The notes: generated from the sequence alone by a model not told the origin. A stretch of DNA of 64,000 bases from Brevibacillus choshinensis (GCF_016811915.1 NZ_CP069127.1:4914001-4978000); one strand, 5' to 3'; counted from the first letter of the stretch, positions 8,508 through 17,104 are shown. A program made the numbers and translations.

Positions 8508-8762
8508 CGAAAGACAAATCCAAAAGCGGACATATCCAGCGGATCACAAGTGCCACATGGAATTGACGGGACATGTCCATGCGTTCCTCCTCAGCCGACA
8601 GACTTGAGCTCTCTTTTGTAATGCGGTTGCCATTCCAGCCACGATGATCGGCTTACCGGAGCCATGGGTAGCCGGGATTGCGATGGCTTTTAGCTAGCTG
8701 TCGGTTGTTCTGAACTCGCTGCGGCTGAGGGGGAGCAAATGGAGAATCATTTTCCGTTGCGT
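8508..8762. other. Intergenic, possible decayed coding sequence
   Basis: Between two convergent genes. On the minus strand short open stretches read like coding remains (AIAIPATHGSGKPIIVAGMA and a nearby LSAEEERMDMSRQ frame) but no intact gene is present and I cannot name a family. No clear terminator hairpin was found. Confidence 0.3.
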
Positions 8763-10337
8763 TTAATGAATCTTGACCTCGTTTATCATCAGATATCCAG
8801 AGGGGCTGATCCAAAAATCTTGAACATTTTTGCTTATGGCCGTAACATGTTCTAAATTGCGAATAGGAATCAGCAACGCGTCTCTTACTTCAATCTCTTG
8901 AGCTTTGGCGTAAATTTCTTTGCGCTTGGCGGGGTCTTGTTCCCTTCGGCCCGCTTCGATCAGGGTATCCAATTCCGGGTTGGTGTAATTGAAGCTGTTT
9001 CCTCGTCCGGCTGAGTTCGTGTGAAACAGATTGTACTGATTATAGTCGGCATCTCCCGTTGCGTTCCCCCAACCGCTGATAAACATGTCGTGCTCTTTTT
9101 TGACTTCGATCGCATCGACAAAGGCTCCGTATTCCATCACTTTTACTTCAACGTCAATTCCGATTCCCTTCAATTGAGATTGCACGACTTCCGCTACATT
9201 TACTCGGTCTTTCCGGTCATAGGTCCAGATTGTTGTTCGAAATCCATTGGGATAGCCGGCTTCTGAGAGCAATTCTCGTGCTTTGTTCAGATCGTATGGG
9301 TACGTTTTCACCTCAGGGCTGTACCCAAACACCTTGGGGCTCAGAGGAGAGTTTGCTTTCGTACCCACATTATTGTAGACGCCTTTAATAATGGCATCGG
9401 TTTCGATCGCGTGACTGATGGCCCGACGGACGCGAACATCATCAAACGGCTTCTTCTTCACGTTAAACCCGATATATTCTGTACCAAGCGCCTCGCTTCG
9501 ATAGACGCTCATCTTGTCCGATGATTCGATTTGCTCAATCGCGGTTACGGGAAGCGGCTCAGCGATGTGCGCCTCTCCCGTTTCAACCATCGCAATCCGC
9601 GTGGTATCCTCAGGCACAACTCTAAAGACTACTTGATCGATTTTGGGCTTATCACCCCAGTAGTTCTTATTTTTCACAAGCGTAATTTCCTGGCCGGGCT
9701 TCCATGACTGAAACGAAAATGGTCCTGTCCCGACAGGATGCTTCGATAAATCCTTGCCATACTGGTCAATCGCTTTCGGGCTGAAAATGCTCCCTTCATG
9801 GCTGGCCAGGATGGAAAGAAGGGGAGCAAACGGCTCGGTGAGGATCATTTGGACCGTATAGTCATCCACGGTTTTTACTTCTTTTACCTTTCCGAATACG
9901 GTAGCCCGGGGCGAGGCTGTTTTCGGATCCAAAATGCGATCAAAGGTCTTTTTGACTGCTGCTGAGGTGAAGGGTGTCCCGTCATGAAATGTAATCCCTT
10001 GACGAAGCTTGAACTCCCAGACAACATCGTTGATCTGTTTCCACTCCGTGGCGAGCAACGGTCGAAACTCCATGTTTTTGTCGCGTGTCACAAGTCCTTC
10101 ATAAACCTTTTGGTGAACCACGCTTGCGGCATTGAGTGTAGAACTGAATTGGGGGTCCAGATTGTCTGCGTCTGACAAGCGAGCGATAATCAATGTCCCG
10201 CCATCCTTGGGGGCTTCTGAGATATTTTTGTGTTCGGCTCTCTCTTTCGGGCTGGGAGAGCAACCGATGAGAGCTGTTGTCCATGCGACAGATATAGCGA
10301 GTAACATCCGAAGCAACTGCTGTTTGGTTTGCGCCAT
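8763..10337 (-). CDS. Peptide/nickel-type ABC transporter substrate-binding lipoprotein (family 5), paralogue 1
   Basis: A 524-residue extracellular solute-binding protein of family 5 (OppA/DppA/GsiB type). The lipobox ALIGC places the lipidated cysteine at residue 26, anchoring it to the outer face of the membrane. Family landmarks follow: GGTLIIARLSDADNLDP, the LLATEWKQINDVVWEFKLRQ segment, GITFHDGTPFTSAAVKKTFDRI, and HPVGTGPFSFQSWKPG. It closely resembles the 524-residue protein encoded just upstream (10420-11994), so the pair arose by tandem duplication. Neither has a permease or ATPase gene beside it; they may share the complete system at 36-42 kb or another one elsewhere. Ligand unknown, probably a short peptide. 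Confidence 0.92.
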   Translation of the reverse strand: MAQTKQQLLRMLLAISVAWTTALIGCSPSPKERAEHKNISEAPKDGGTLIIARLSDADNLDPQFSSTLNAASVVHQKVYEGLVTRDKNMEFRPLLATEWKQINDVVWEFKLRQGITFHDGTPFTSAAVKKTFDRILDPKTASPRATVFGKVKEVKTVDDYTVQMILTEPFAPLLSILASHEGSIFSPKAIDQYGKDLSKHPVGTGPFSFQSWKPGQEITLVKNKNYWGDKPKIDQVVFRVVPEDTTRIAMVETGEAHIAEPLPVTAIEQIESSDKMSVYRSEALGTEYIGFNVKKKPFDDVRVRRAISHAIETDAIIKGVYNNVGTKANSPLSPKVFGYSPEVKTYPYDLNKARELLSEAGYPNGFRTTIWTYDRKDRVNVAEVVQSQLKGIGIDVEVKVMEYGAFVDAIEVKKEHDMFISGWGNATGDADYNQYNLFHTNSAGRGNSFNYTNPELDTLIEAGRREQDPAKRKEIYAKAQEIEVRDALLIPIRNLEHVTAISKNVQDFWISPSGYLMINEVKIH

Positions 10338-10419
10338 GCCAAGTCTCCTGTCTATTCTTCCATCTATCTTCCTGTTTTTGGAGCGGGGCGATTCTCTTCT
10401 CCTTGATCGTGTGCATCAG

Positions 10420-11994
10420 CTATTCAATGCTGACGTCATGCAGCATATGCATACTGACCGGGTTAATCCAAAAACCTTTCACGTTTTTGCTGACAGCGGC
10501 CAGAATCTCTGGATTGCGGTAAGGAATCAAGACTGCATCTTTTATTTCAATTTCTTGCGCCATTGCATAGATTTGCTTGCGCTTTTCAATGTCTGTTTCT
10601 CGGCGCCCCTGTTCAATTAGTTTGTCAACCTCAGGATTCGAGTAGAACCAACGGTTACTAAAGCCTTGAGAACTGCTATGGAACAAGTTGAATTGGTTGT
10701 AATCGCCGTCGCCCGTAACGTTTCCCCAGCCTCCGAGGAACATGTCCTGCTTTCCGGCCATGACTGCATCAAAATAGGCGCCGCTTTCCATTGTGACAAT
10801 CTCGACATCAATCCCTATGCCTTTTAATTGTGATTGTATGACCTCTGCTACATTAATACGGTCTTTAAGATCGATAGTCAATATGGTCGTTTTGAATCCG
10901 TTGGCGTACCCTGCTTCATCCAGCAGCGTCTTGGCCTTGTTTAAGTCATACGGATATCCTTTAATATCTGGGGTGAATCCCAGCACCTTTGAGGACATAG
11001 GCGTGTGCACGAGTTTACCGACATCGTTGTACACCCCCTTGATCAGTGATTCTTTATCGATGGCGTAACTGATCGCCTGTCGTACACGCACATCATCGAG
11101 CGGCTTCTTTTTCAAGTTAAACCCGATGTATGCGACCTCAAGCAAATCGCTTCTGTAGAGGTTCATGGATGGGGAGGACTTGACGCGTTCCAGCTCTGTA
11201 ACCTGCAACGGTTCTGCAATATGCGCTTCTCCCGTCTCCACCATTGCGATGCGCGTCGCATCCTCAGGTACAACCTTAAATACGACTTTCCCCACTTTCG
11301 CCTTTTTGCCCCAGTAATTGTCATTCCTCAACAAGACGACCTCTTGTCCAGGTGTCCAGGACTGGAAGACAAATGGACCTGTTCCTACGGGATGCTTCGC
11401 AAGATCTTTGCCGTATTGTTCAATCGCTTTTGGGCTAAGGATACTGGCTTCGTTGCTCGCTAGAATGGAGAAAAGCGGAGAAAACGGATATTTCAGAATA
11501 AATTGGAAGGTATATTCGTCAATCACTTTCACTTCTTTTATCATCTCAAAGTCAGATGCTTGCGGAGCCCCAACCTGGGGGTCCAACACTCGCTGAAAGG
11601 TCCTTTGAACTGCCTGTGCGTTAAACGGGGTGCCGTCGTGGAAATGGATGCCTTGCTGCAGCTTGAATTCCCAGGTCGTATCATTGAGCTGTTTCCACTC
11701 GGTAGCGAGGAGTGGTTGAATATTCATGTCTTTGTCCTGTTGTACGAGAGTTTCATAGACTTTCTGGAAAATGACATTTTGAGATTCAAAATCGGTGAGA
11801 AAATGAGGGTCAAGTTTTTTTGCGTCAGCTTGCCGAGCAATGACCAGTGTACCTTGTTCATTGGGTGTCGCAGTAGTTGTTTGTTTGTTCGTATTCGATA
11901 TATTTGCTTCTTGCCCGGTTGAACATCCGGACAATGAGGCTGCCACAACGATACTGAGCGCAAATAGCGTACTGAGGAACGTTTTTTTCTTCAC
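10420..11994 (-). CDS. Peptide/nickel-type ABC transporter substrate-binding lipoprotein (family 5), paralogue 2
   Basis: A 524-residue lipoprotein with lipobox SLSGC (Cys 24) followed by a Thr/Asn-rich linker of about 20 residues and the family-5 binding domain: GTLVIARQADAKKLDP, LLATEWKQLNDTTWEFKLQQ, GIHFHDGTPFNAQAVQRTF, KHPVGTGPFVFQSWTPG. Same length and very similar sequence to the gene that follows 82 bp downstream, so a recent or maintained duplication. Both are on the minus strand, likely one transcript starting near 12000. No transporter membrane components adjacent. Confidence 0.92.
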   Translation of the reverse strand: MKKKTFLSTLFALSIVVAASLSGCSTGQEANISNTNKQTTTATPNEQGTLVIARQADAKKLDPHFLTDFESQNVIFQKVYETLVQQDKDMNIQPLLATEWKQLNDTTWEFKLQQGIHFHDGTPFNAQAVQRTFQRVLDPQVGAPQASDFEMIKEVKVIDEYTFQFILKYPFSPLFSILASNEASILSPKAIEQYGKDLAKHPVGTGPFVFQSWTPGQEVVLLRNDNYWGKKAKVGKVVFKVVPEDATRIAMVETGEAHIAEPLQVTELERVKSSPSMNLYRSDLLEVAYIGFNLKKKPLDDVRVRQAISYAIDKESLIKGVYNDVGKLVHTPMSSKVLGFTPDIKGYPYDLNKAKTLLDEAGYANGFKTTILTIDLKDRINVAEVIQSQLKGIGIDVEIVTMESGAYFDAVMAGKQDMFLGGWGNVTGDGDYNQFNLFHSSSQGFSNRWFYSNPEVDKLIEQGRRETDIEKRKQIYAMAQEIEIKDAVLIPYRNPEILAAVSKNVKGFWINPVSMHMLHDVSIE

Positions 11995-12240
11995 GCTTTT
12001 TCCCCCTTAGTCATGTTTGACCCGTGTTTCAGAGCTGCATCATGCATCTGTGTCAATTCGGAACGCGCTCATCCCCCTTTGCAGCTGGAATTTGCGAAGA
12101 ACCTCTTGTTGAACACACTTTCCTACATAATAGGGGGAAAATAATGTTTGTATTTTCAAAATCTTTACAATATTTTAAGGTATATTTACTTAATCCTTTT
12201 TACTTATCAAAACGTTTTTATGGAACTCGCTGTCCAGTGA
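11995..12240. other. Intergenic upstream of binding-protein pair
   Basis: AT-rich, expected to hold the minus-strand promoter for the two binding-protein genes. I see no convincing operator. At its right end it runs into repeat element a. Confidence 0.4.
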
Positions 12241-12300
12241 AAATAAAGTCTTAGACTGCCGCTGTTGCTATTGAACTATCTGAACCCGTTCGTTCAACGT
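12241..12300 (+). repeat. Cassette-type repeat element a
   Basis: Starts with AAATAAAGTCTTAGACTGCC, the type-B stem half, and ends with the right box at 12271-12297. Here the hairpin arms are TTGAAC and GTTCAA around a loop containing GAACCC. The arms differ from other copies on both sides, keeping the pairing. The left box is not recognisable. Confidence 0.7.
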
Positions 12301-12342
12301 TTTCTATTACGATTGGGGCACTGGTCCATTACTTCCCAGTTC

Positions 12343-12531
12343 TTAAACTGATGAAGTCGAAAAGTCGCCTACGAACAAGCTGCTTCCGAACAATTCCTGG
12401 ACGCTACCCGCATGCGCCTGAATCGTAGCGTGTTGAGTCTGACCCTTGTCGTCAGCCGCGCCGCAGGCGACGAGGGGCGATCGTATCGCCGCTGACAGAA
12501 AAATGCTTACCCATCGTTGTACTCTTTTCGT
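12343..12531 (-). pseudogene. Truncated lipoprotein remnant with destroyed start codon
   Basis: An AAGGAG ribosome site is followed 9 nt later by ACG where an ATG is expected; from there the frame reads KRVQRWVSIFLSAAI, then the lipobox-like LVACGAADDKGQTQH, and stops after about 62 codons (SSLFVGDFSTSSV). This looks like the N-terminus of an ABC-transporter binding lipoprotein with a T-to-C change in its start codon and the rest deleted. Family cannot be told from so little. It begins just after repeat element a. Confidence 0.4.
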
Positions 12532-12797
12532 ACGCAAAAGCTCCTTCTTGCAAGATACCCCTATCCTAGAGGAGAGATATCGATATCTGGTGCAGACGAG
12601 ATCAATATCGGGTGAAAATGTAACAACCGAAGCGGGCAATGGGCAGGAGGCCATTTTCGGAAAAATTCCCAGCCCTGTTCCCAGCATTATCCTGTATTTC
12701 TCCCACTGTATTTCCTGACCGTTACTCATGAAAAGGTGAACACTGACGAGATAAGATAAGGGACATAAACCAATTCATTTTTATGGAGGTTATGACA
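12532..12797. other. Intergenic region
   Basis: Promoter region of the small secreted repeat protein. An open frame crosses it on each strand but without a ribosome site or recognisable protein. Nothing else seen. Confidence 0.35.
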
Positions 12798-13082
12798 ATG
12801 AGCAAAGGATTCAAGATGATTGTAGTGGCTGGGTTACTCACAGCAATTGCCTTTCCAGCAGCGGTGAGCGCCAAGCCGGAAGCTAAGCCAGAGATGGCTC
12901 CCGCAATAAAAACGACAAGGATAATCGCTGCCAAACCAGAAGCGAAACCTGAGGTGGCTTTCGGGGTAAACGCGACTCGGTTGATTGCTGCCAAACCAGA
13001 GGCGAAGCCTGAGGTGGCTTTCGAAACAAACGCGACTCGGTTGATTGCTGCCAAACCAGAGGCGAAGCCTGAGGCGGGTTAA
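12798..13082 (+). CDS. Small secreted protein with KPEAKPE tandem repeats
   Basis: A 94-residue exported protein. Residues 1-20 are a signal peptide (MSKGFKMIVVAGLLTAIAFP, cleavage near VSA). The mature part is four units of 20 residues: AAKPEAKPE followed by a hydrophobic stretch and NATRLI. The ATG at 12798 is preferred because GGAGG lies 8 nt upstream; two earlier in-frame ATGs are too close to it. The mature chain is rich in Lys, Pro, Glu and Ala and likely extended. I do not recognise a family. The next gene, also secreted and Pro/Lys-rich at its N-terminus, starts 35 bp downstream, so both may act together at the cell surface. Confidence 0.7.
   Translation: MSKGFKMIVVAGLLTAIAFPAAVSAKPEAKPEMAPAIKTTRIIAAKPEAKPEVAFGVNATRLIAAKPEAKPEVAFETNATRLIAAKPEAKPEAG
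12869..13080 (+). repeat. 60-bp tandem repeats inside the secreted protein gene
   Basis: The word GCCAAACCAGAGGCGAAGCC recurs at exactly 60-bp spacing; three units are nearly identical and a first, more diverged unit precedes them. The last two full copies differ at very few positions, so unit number may vary between strains by slippage. Confidence 0.9.
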
Positions 13083-13117
13083 CCGTACGAAGATTTTCTG
13101 AATAGGAGTACGATGAG

Positions 13118-13972
13118 ATGATCAAATTTAGGAAACAATTGACGAGCTTATCCCTTTTGGTGGCAAGTTGTCTTGCGTTCATCGGAGTCGCGGATGCCTT
13201 TAGCGAAACGCAGTCTGCCGTCGTTTCAAAGCCTACTCATGCTGCGCAACCGAAAAAACCAGCACCTGCACCTGCTCCGAAGCCCCTCCCCTCTGCCGGG
13301 AAAGTAGAGCCCTACGTTGTGAAAGGCTATTTACGTAACGCGCAGGGAAAGCCAATTCCAGGAGTTACGATCCATGCAGATAACCAATTGTTCTCAGACA
13401 GCAACTTAGGAGCGGTGACCGATCAGAATGGATTTTATCGGATCCAATTGCCTCACCTTCCAACGACCTGGATTATGTCTACAAGTTTCACTCTCCCCTA
13501 TAACGGCAAGGAGCAACGGTTTTATTTAAGGTCTGACGTCGATCAACCATTCGCCGGAAGTTCAGGGGCTATTCGCGATTTCACCTTGAAGGGTGTCGTA
13601 GGACATATCGAAATCCACCCCGATTTTTGGTCGTTTGACGATGGCTTGCCGCAATTTGAGATGAACGACTTAGAAATTACACTCACACCTGTCGGGCCAT
13701 TGTTTGACGGAAGCTCCGGCAAAACGATCACAACACGTGCAACGGCACTCCCAACAGGTGGCCACGGAGTAGATAAAATCCCGCTCGGCCGGTACAAAAT
13801 ATCCGCTCTCTGGAAGCCGGAGGGCCACTCTCCCATGCCTATGCTGATTAAAATTACAGGCAATGGCAATTTTGCACAGTCGGTCGAATTCGATTTCTAT
13901 AATCCATTGGGTTCACCGTCAATCTTTGTAAACCAGTTTGATACCAAGTTAGACAGTCAAAACGGAAAATAG
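13118..13972 (+). CDS. Secreted protein with carboxypeptidase-regulatory-like domain
   Basis: A 284-residue exported protein. A signal peptide (residues 1-27, ending ADAF) is followed by a Pro/Ala/Lys linker (PKKPAPAPAPKPLPSAG) and a beta-sandwich of the CarboxypepD_reg type: VVKGYLRNAQGKPIPGVTIH, then GAVTDQNGFYRIQLP, the signature of such domains. The remainder (LKGVVGHIEIHPDFW, EITLTPVGPLFDG, IPLGRYKISALWKP) resembles a second beta-domain. Probably an extracellular or wall-associated protein; enzymatic residues are not apparent. It is followed by a clear terminator, and preceded by the repeat protein gene on the same strand. Confidence 0.7.
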   Translation: MIKFRKQLTSLSLLVASCLAFIGVADAFSETQSAVVSKPTHAAQPKKPAPAPAPKPLPSAGKVEPYVVKGYLRNAQGKPIPGVTIHADNQLFSDSNLGAVTDQNGFYRIQLPHLPTTWIMSTSFTLPYNGKEQRFYLRSDVDQPFAGSSGAIRDFTLKGVVGHIEIHPDFWSFDDGLPQFEMNDLEITLTPVGPLFDGSSGKTITTRATALPTGGHGVDKIPLGRYKISALWKPEGHSPMPMLIKITGNGNFAQSVEFDFYNPLGSPSIFVNQFDTKLDSQNGK

Positions 13973-14005
13973 CACATAGAATGCGCGGGGGCCTAAATTA
14001 GTATA

Positions 14006-14055
14006 GAAGCCGGGGGAAACCGATTCGTTTTGGTTTTTCCCAGCTTCTTTTTTAT
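14006..14055 (+). terminator. Intrinsic terminator
   Basis: GAAGCCGGGGGAAACC and GGTTTTTCCCAGCTTC form an imperfect stem around GATTCGTTTT, followed by TTTTTTATT. Ends the secreted-protein transcript. Confidence 0.8.
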
Positions 14056-14091
14056 TCCTCTTGGTTCGAGGTTCGACATGCACGCTGGACA

Positions 14092-14150
14092 CGAAAATAA
14101 AGTCCTAGACTGCCTCTGTTTCATTGACCTAACGAACCCGTTAGCGAAGG
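14092..14150 (+). repeat. Cassette-type repeat element b
   Basis: AAAATAAAGTCCTAGACTGCC (stem half) plus right box ACCTAACGAACCCGTTAGCG. The hairpin arms are partly degenerate. Same orientation as other copies. Confidence 0.65.
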
Positions 14151-14174
14151 GGACAGGCTTTTCCCTTCAGTAAA

Positions 14175-15044
14175 TTAGTTCTCGCAGGTAATGATCTTTT
14201 GCTGGCTGATCTCGTCCAGGAACGACTGCATCGTGCTCGTGATGACGGCGTCCTTTCTGCGTATGAAAACCGTAGACACTTCCTGATAAGGTTCCGGTAC
14301 CCGATGAAGATGAATCGTCCCGCTTTCAGCCAGGCTGCTCACGGATGATTTCGGCAAAATGCTGATCCCGATTCCTGCAGCGACTCCGCCGATGATCGTG
14401 TCAAACGTTCCGAACTCCATCACCTTACTCGGAACCAATCCCTCCAGCTTCATCCAACTCTCCAGCCTCTCGCGATACCCACAGCCTTTTTTATACAAGA
14501 GCAACGATTTTCCCGTCATGTCATTGACTGTGAAGGAGCTGCTTTTGGTGACGAGCACAAGCTCTTCGTGGAAAACGTGCACCTGTTCAATCAGCGGATG
14601 GTTGATCGGGCCTGTGACGAACGCTCCGTCCAGATCCACATCCAGAACCTCCTGAAGCAAATGCTCTGTTACTCCTGCCTTAAGAGATAAATCCACATGC
14701 GGATACTGACCGCAGTAAGAGGATAAGAGGGCGGGAAGCGCATTGATCGTTTCCACCATCCCGATTGCAAGGACCCCAGAAGGCACGGACGATTGATGGA
14801 AATAACGATACATGTCATCCATTTTCAACAGGATTTCCCGTGAGAATTCCAGCAGTCTCCTCCCTTCTGTATTCAGTGTCATTCCTCGCTTATTTCGATA
14901 AAACAAGGGAGTCCCCAGCTCTTTTTCCAGCAGCTTGATCCTGGCCGTAACATTGGATTGAACGTAGCTCAGCTCGGATGCTGCCTTGCTCACGCTGCCT
15001 AATGTGGCCACCATTTGGAAAATCTTCAAATCGTTCAGCTCCAC
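14175..15044 (-). CDS. LysR family transcriptional regulator
   Basis: A 289-residue LysR-type regulator. The N-terminal helix-turn-helix is plain: LKIFQMVATLGSVSKAASEL, SNVTARIKLLEKELGTPLFY, RGMTLNTEG. The effector domain follows from about residue 90. A longer frame exists upstream, but the GTG at 15044 gives the usual family length and has GAGAGGGA in front. The gene is divergent from an EamA exporter; a LysR-type TGATA-N11-TATCA site lies between them. The inference is that it controls the exporter and itself. The effector is unknown. Confidence 0.88.
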   Translation of the reverse strand: MELNDLKIFQMVATLGSVSKAASELSYVQSNVTARIKLLEKELGTPLFYRNKRGMTLNTEGRRLLEFSREILLKMDDMYRYFHQSSVPSGVLAIGMVETINALPALLSSYCGQYPHVDLSLKAGVTEHLLQEVLDVDLDGAFVTGPINHPLIEQVHVFHEELVLVTKSSSFTVNDMTGKSLLLYKKGCGYRERLESWMKLEGLVPSKVMEFGTFDTIIGGVAAGIGISILPKSSVSSLAESGTIHLHRVPEPYQEVSTVFIRRKDAVITSTMQSFLDEISQQKIITCEN

Positions 15045-15107
15045 CTGTTCCCTCTCCTCGTGCTTCCTCCCCATGGGAGGTCTCTTGTCTTTATCCATCA
15101 CCAAAAG

Positions 15108-15128
15108 TGATACATAAAGTTATTATCA
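15108..15128. promoter_or_regulatory. LysR-type T-N11-A operator
   Basis: TGATA, 11 bp, TATCA: a perfect dyad with the spacing typical for LysR regulators, located between the divergent LysR and EamA genes. Confidence 0.6.
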
Positions 15129-15210
15129 ATCATTATACTATCTTATTTCCATCCCTTATGATTTGGAAGGAATCAATAATCAGCTTTAGATTGAAAGGGA
15201 GAGCTTTTAC

Positions 15211-16188
15211 ATGAAAAACAAACAAATCATCATAGGATCAATCTTATGCATGATCGCAAGCATGTCGTGGGGAGCGATGTTTCCAGTTGCCCACATCGCT
15301 CTGCAGCAGATTGATCCTTTCTACTTCTCGTTTCTTCGCTATTTCTTCGTTACGGTCATTTTGTGTGGCCTGCTTTGGGTAAAGGAGGGCTTTTCTGCCT
15401 TTCGCTTGGAGGGACGCGGGAGGGCTTTGGTGTTCTTTGGAACGATGGCATTTACAGTCTACAACATGGGGGTCTTCCTGGGACAGCATCTCATGGGCGA
15501 GGCAGGCACCATCGCCGCATCCATCATGGAAGTACTCATGCCGATGATCTCCATCCTCCTGTTGTCCGTCACCACGAAAAAAATGCCCCCCTCCTATGCG
15601 CTAACCAGCATCGCCATCGCCTTGGCTGGCGCATTGCTTGTGATTACGAATGGGAGCCTGGCCTTCTTCGCCAAGGCGAGCGAGCAGCTTTTCCCGTTGC
15701 TGCTGATTTTTGCCGGTGTGATAGGGTGGGTCATATACTCCATCGGCGGAGGGCGTTTTAGTAGTTGGTCAACTCTGCGTTATTCGACGTTGACATGTTT
15801 ATTGGGAACTGCAGTTTCTTTCGTGGTGGTTGCGATCGCGTCCCTTTTTCAGTGGATTCCCGTCCCTACGTGGGAAAGCGTGGTTTCCATCAAGTATGAA
15901 ATGGCTTTCATGGTCCTATTGCCTGGACTCGCCGCCCTTTTGAGCTGGAATGCTGGCATCAAAGCGCTGACTCCGTTAAACGGCATTTTATATATCAACC
16001 TGGTCCCGATCACTACCTTTATCCTGATGTCTTTTCAGGGCTACGAGATCAGCATGTTTGAGTTTTACGGTACCTTGCTCGTCATTTTTGCTCTGATCCG
16101 AAACAATCATTTTCAGAGAAAACAGCTTGGCTACGCGAGAAACAGGAAGAAGGAACATTCCATCCCTGTGACGCGCCTCCTTGAGTAG
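15211..16188 (+). CDS. EamA/DMT superfamily exporter
   Basis: A 325-residue membrane protein with about ten hydrophobic segments and two EamA repeats: ILCMIASMSWGAMFPVAHIA opens the first, and LLIFAGVIGWVIYSIGGGRF the second. Members export amino acids, metabolites or drugs across the cytoplasmic membrane. The C-terminus has a basic tail (RKQLGYARNRKKEHS). Start supported by AAAGGGAGAG. Divergent from a LysR regulator, the usual arrangement for inducible metabolite exporters. Substrate unknown. Confidence 0.87.
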   Translation: MKNKQIIIGSILCMIASMSWGAMFPVAHIALQQIDPFYFSFLRYFFVTVILCGLLWVKEGFSAFRLEGRGRALVFFGTMAFTVYNMGVFLGQHLMGEAGTIAASIMEVLMPMISILLLSVTTKKMPPSYALTSIAIALAGALLVITNGSLAFFAKASEQLFPLLLIFAGVIGWVIYSIGGGRFSSWSTLRYSTLTCLLGTAVSFVVVAIASLFQWIPVPTWESVVSIKYEMAFMVLLPGLAALLSWNAGIKALTPLNGILYINLVPITTFILMSFQGYEISMFEFYGTLLVIFALIRNNHFQRKQLGYARNRKKEHSIPVTRLLE

Positions 16189-16289
16189 AAGAGTAGCGAC
16201 AGTGTTAGTTAAAAATCATGTAGTAGACCGGGAACTTTTATAGGTCACCACTCTTCAAGTTTTGATTACTTAGTTTTAGGCTGATCGAA

Positions 16290-16377
16290 AATAAATAGGC
16301 AGCGGCAGCTACAGACTCAAAAATAAAGTCTTAGGCTGCAACTGCCTTTATTCAACTATCGAACCCGTTAGTTGAAC
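16290..16377 (+). repeat. Cassette-type repeat element c
   Basis: GGCAGCGGCAGC and GCAACTGCC form the central stem around an AAAAATAAAGTCTTAG core; the right box at 16351-16376 is a perfect hairpin with arms TTCAACTA and TAGTTGAA around TCGAACCCGT. Left box not clear. It separates the LysR/EamA pair from the RHH-like gene. Confidence 0.8.
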
Positions 16378-16448
16378 TACATGTGGATACATTATGATCG
16401 AAGGATGGAGTGTACACACATCTGTAAATAATGAACGAGCACGATCAC

Positions 16449-16856
16449 CTATAATTTTCCACTCGGCTTATCTCCTAATAAGCCCAATAAAAACATTTGC
16501 GAAAAAGCGAAACCCTTGGACGTTTTGGAGACAATTGAAGGAATTGTCAAGTTCAGGTCCAAGTAGGTTGATATGATTTGATCTGTGAATTCCTTTTGAT
16601 TCGTTAAGGAGTATTCTTGCAAACGCTGTGCAAACTCCTTATTCACCTTTTCTCTCCCACCAAACGCTTGCTGAAGCTGGTAGCCTGCCAGATACAAATC
16701 AGATGCTAAGGCTTCATCAGATTTCTGATGTTCAGCCACATAGCTGGAAATCCAGTCTCTCACTAAAGATGAGGTATCTTTATTGTTTTCCTTGGCGATC
16801 TGTTGAAAAAGCTCTTTTAGTTCTTTTGACAAGCGTATATGCAAATTAGCATCCAT
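16449..16856 (-). CDS. Ribbon-helix-helix-like protein
   Basis: A 135-residue protein. The first 45 residues, ANLHIRLSKELKELFQQIAK then NNKDTSSLVRDWISSYV, have the pattern of a ribbon-helix-helix DNA-binding domain (short beta strand with alternating residues, then two helices). The remaining part is helical and not recognised. GGAGGT precedes the ATG. A 13-bp perfect palindrome 62 bp upstream (16918-16930) may be its own operator. It is the only gene between repeat elements c and d. It could be a plasmid- or phage-type regulator; no toxin partner is seen next to it. Confidence 0.6.
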   Translation of the reverse strand: MDANLHIRLSKELKELFQQIAKENNKDTSSLVRDWISSYVAEHQKSDEALASDLYLAGYQLQQAFGGREKVNKEFAQRLQEYSLTNQKEFTDQIISTYLDLNLTIPSIVSKTSKGFAFSQMFLLGLLGDKPSGKL

Positions 16857-16917
16857 CTAACTAATACCTCCTTCTATTACGCATAAGTTAATCATACATG
16901 GCCGTGAACACAACGTC

Positions 16918-16930
16918 AACACACTGTGTT
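16918..16930. promoter_or_regulatory. Perfect palindrome upstream of RHH-like gene
   Basis: AACACACTGTGTT, 6-bp arms around a central C, flanked by further partly symmetric sequence (GTGAACACA on the left, TGTGTTTAC on the right). Likely an operator, possibly autoregulatory. Confidence 0.45.
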
Positions 16931-16970
16931 TACAACGTTCGCACGCGAATTAATTGTAGAGCTACACTGT

Positions 16971-17064
16971 ATCAAACTGACCGTTAGATAAGCAAAGGCT
17001 GCCGGTATTAACACCAGCAGTTTCTATTTGTGTTTGTTCCACTATCGAACCCATTAGTTTAATA
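16971..17064 (+). repeat. Cassette-type repeat element d (complete)
   Basis: Complete type-A copy: left box CAAACTGACCGTTAGATAAG, central stem GGCTGCCGG with CCAGCAG, and right box ACTATCGAACCCATTAGTTT. About 94 bp. It separates the RHH-like gene from the small secreted protein at 17105. Confidence 0.85.
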
Positions 17065-17104
17065 AATATCACAAATTTGGGGAGTTTAACTAATAGGTGA
17101 TTAA

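Noticed and set aside
12446..12718. 90-codon + strand open frame
   Set aside because: No ribosome site, composition unlike coding, and it overlaps the lipoprotein remnant on the other strand.
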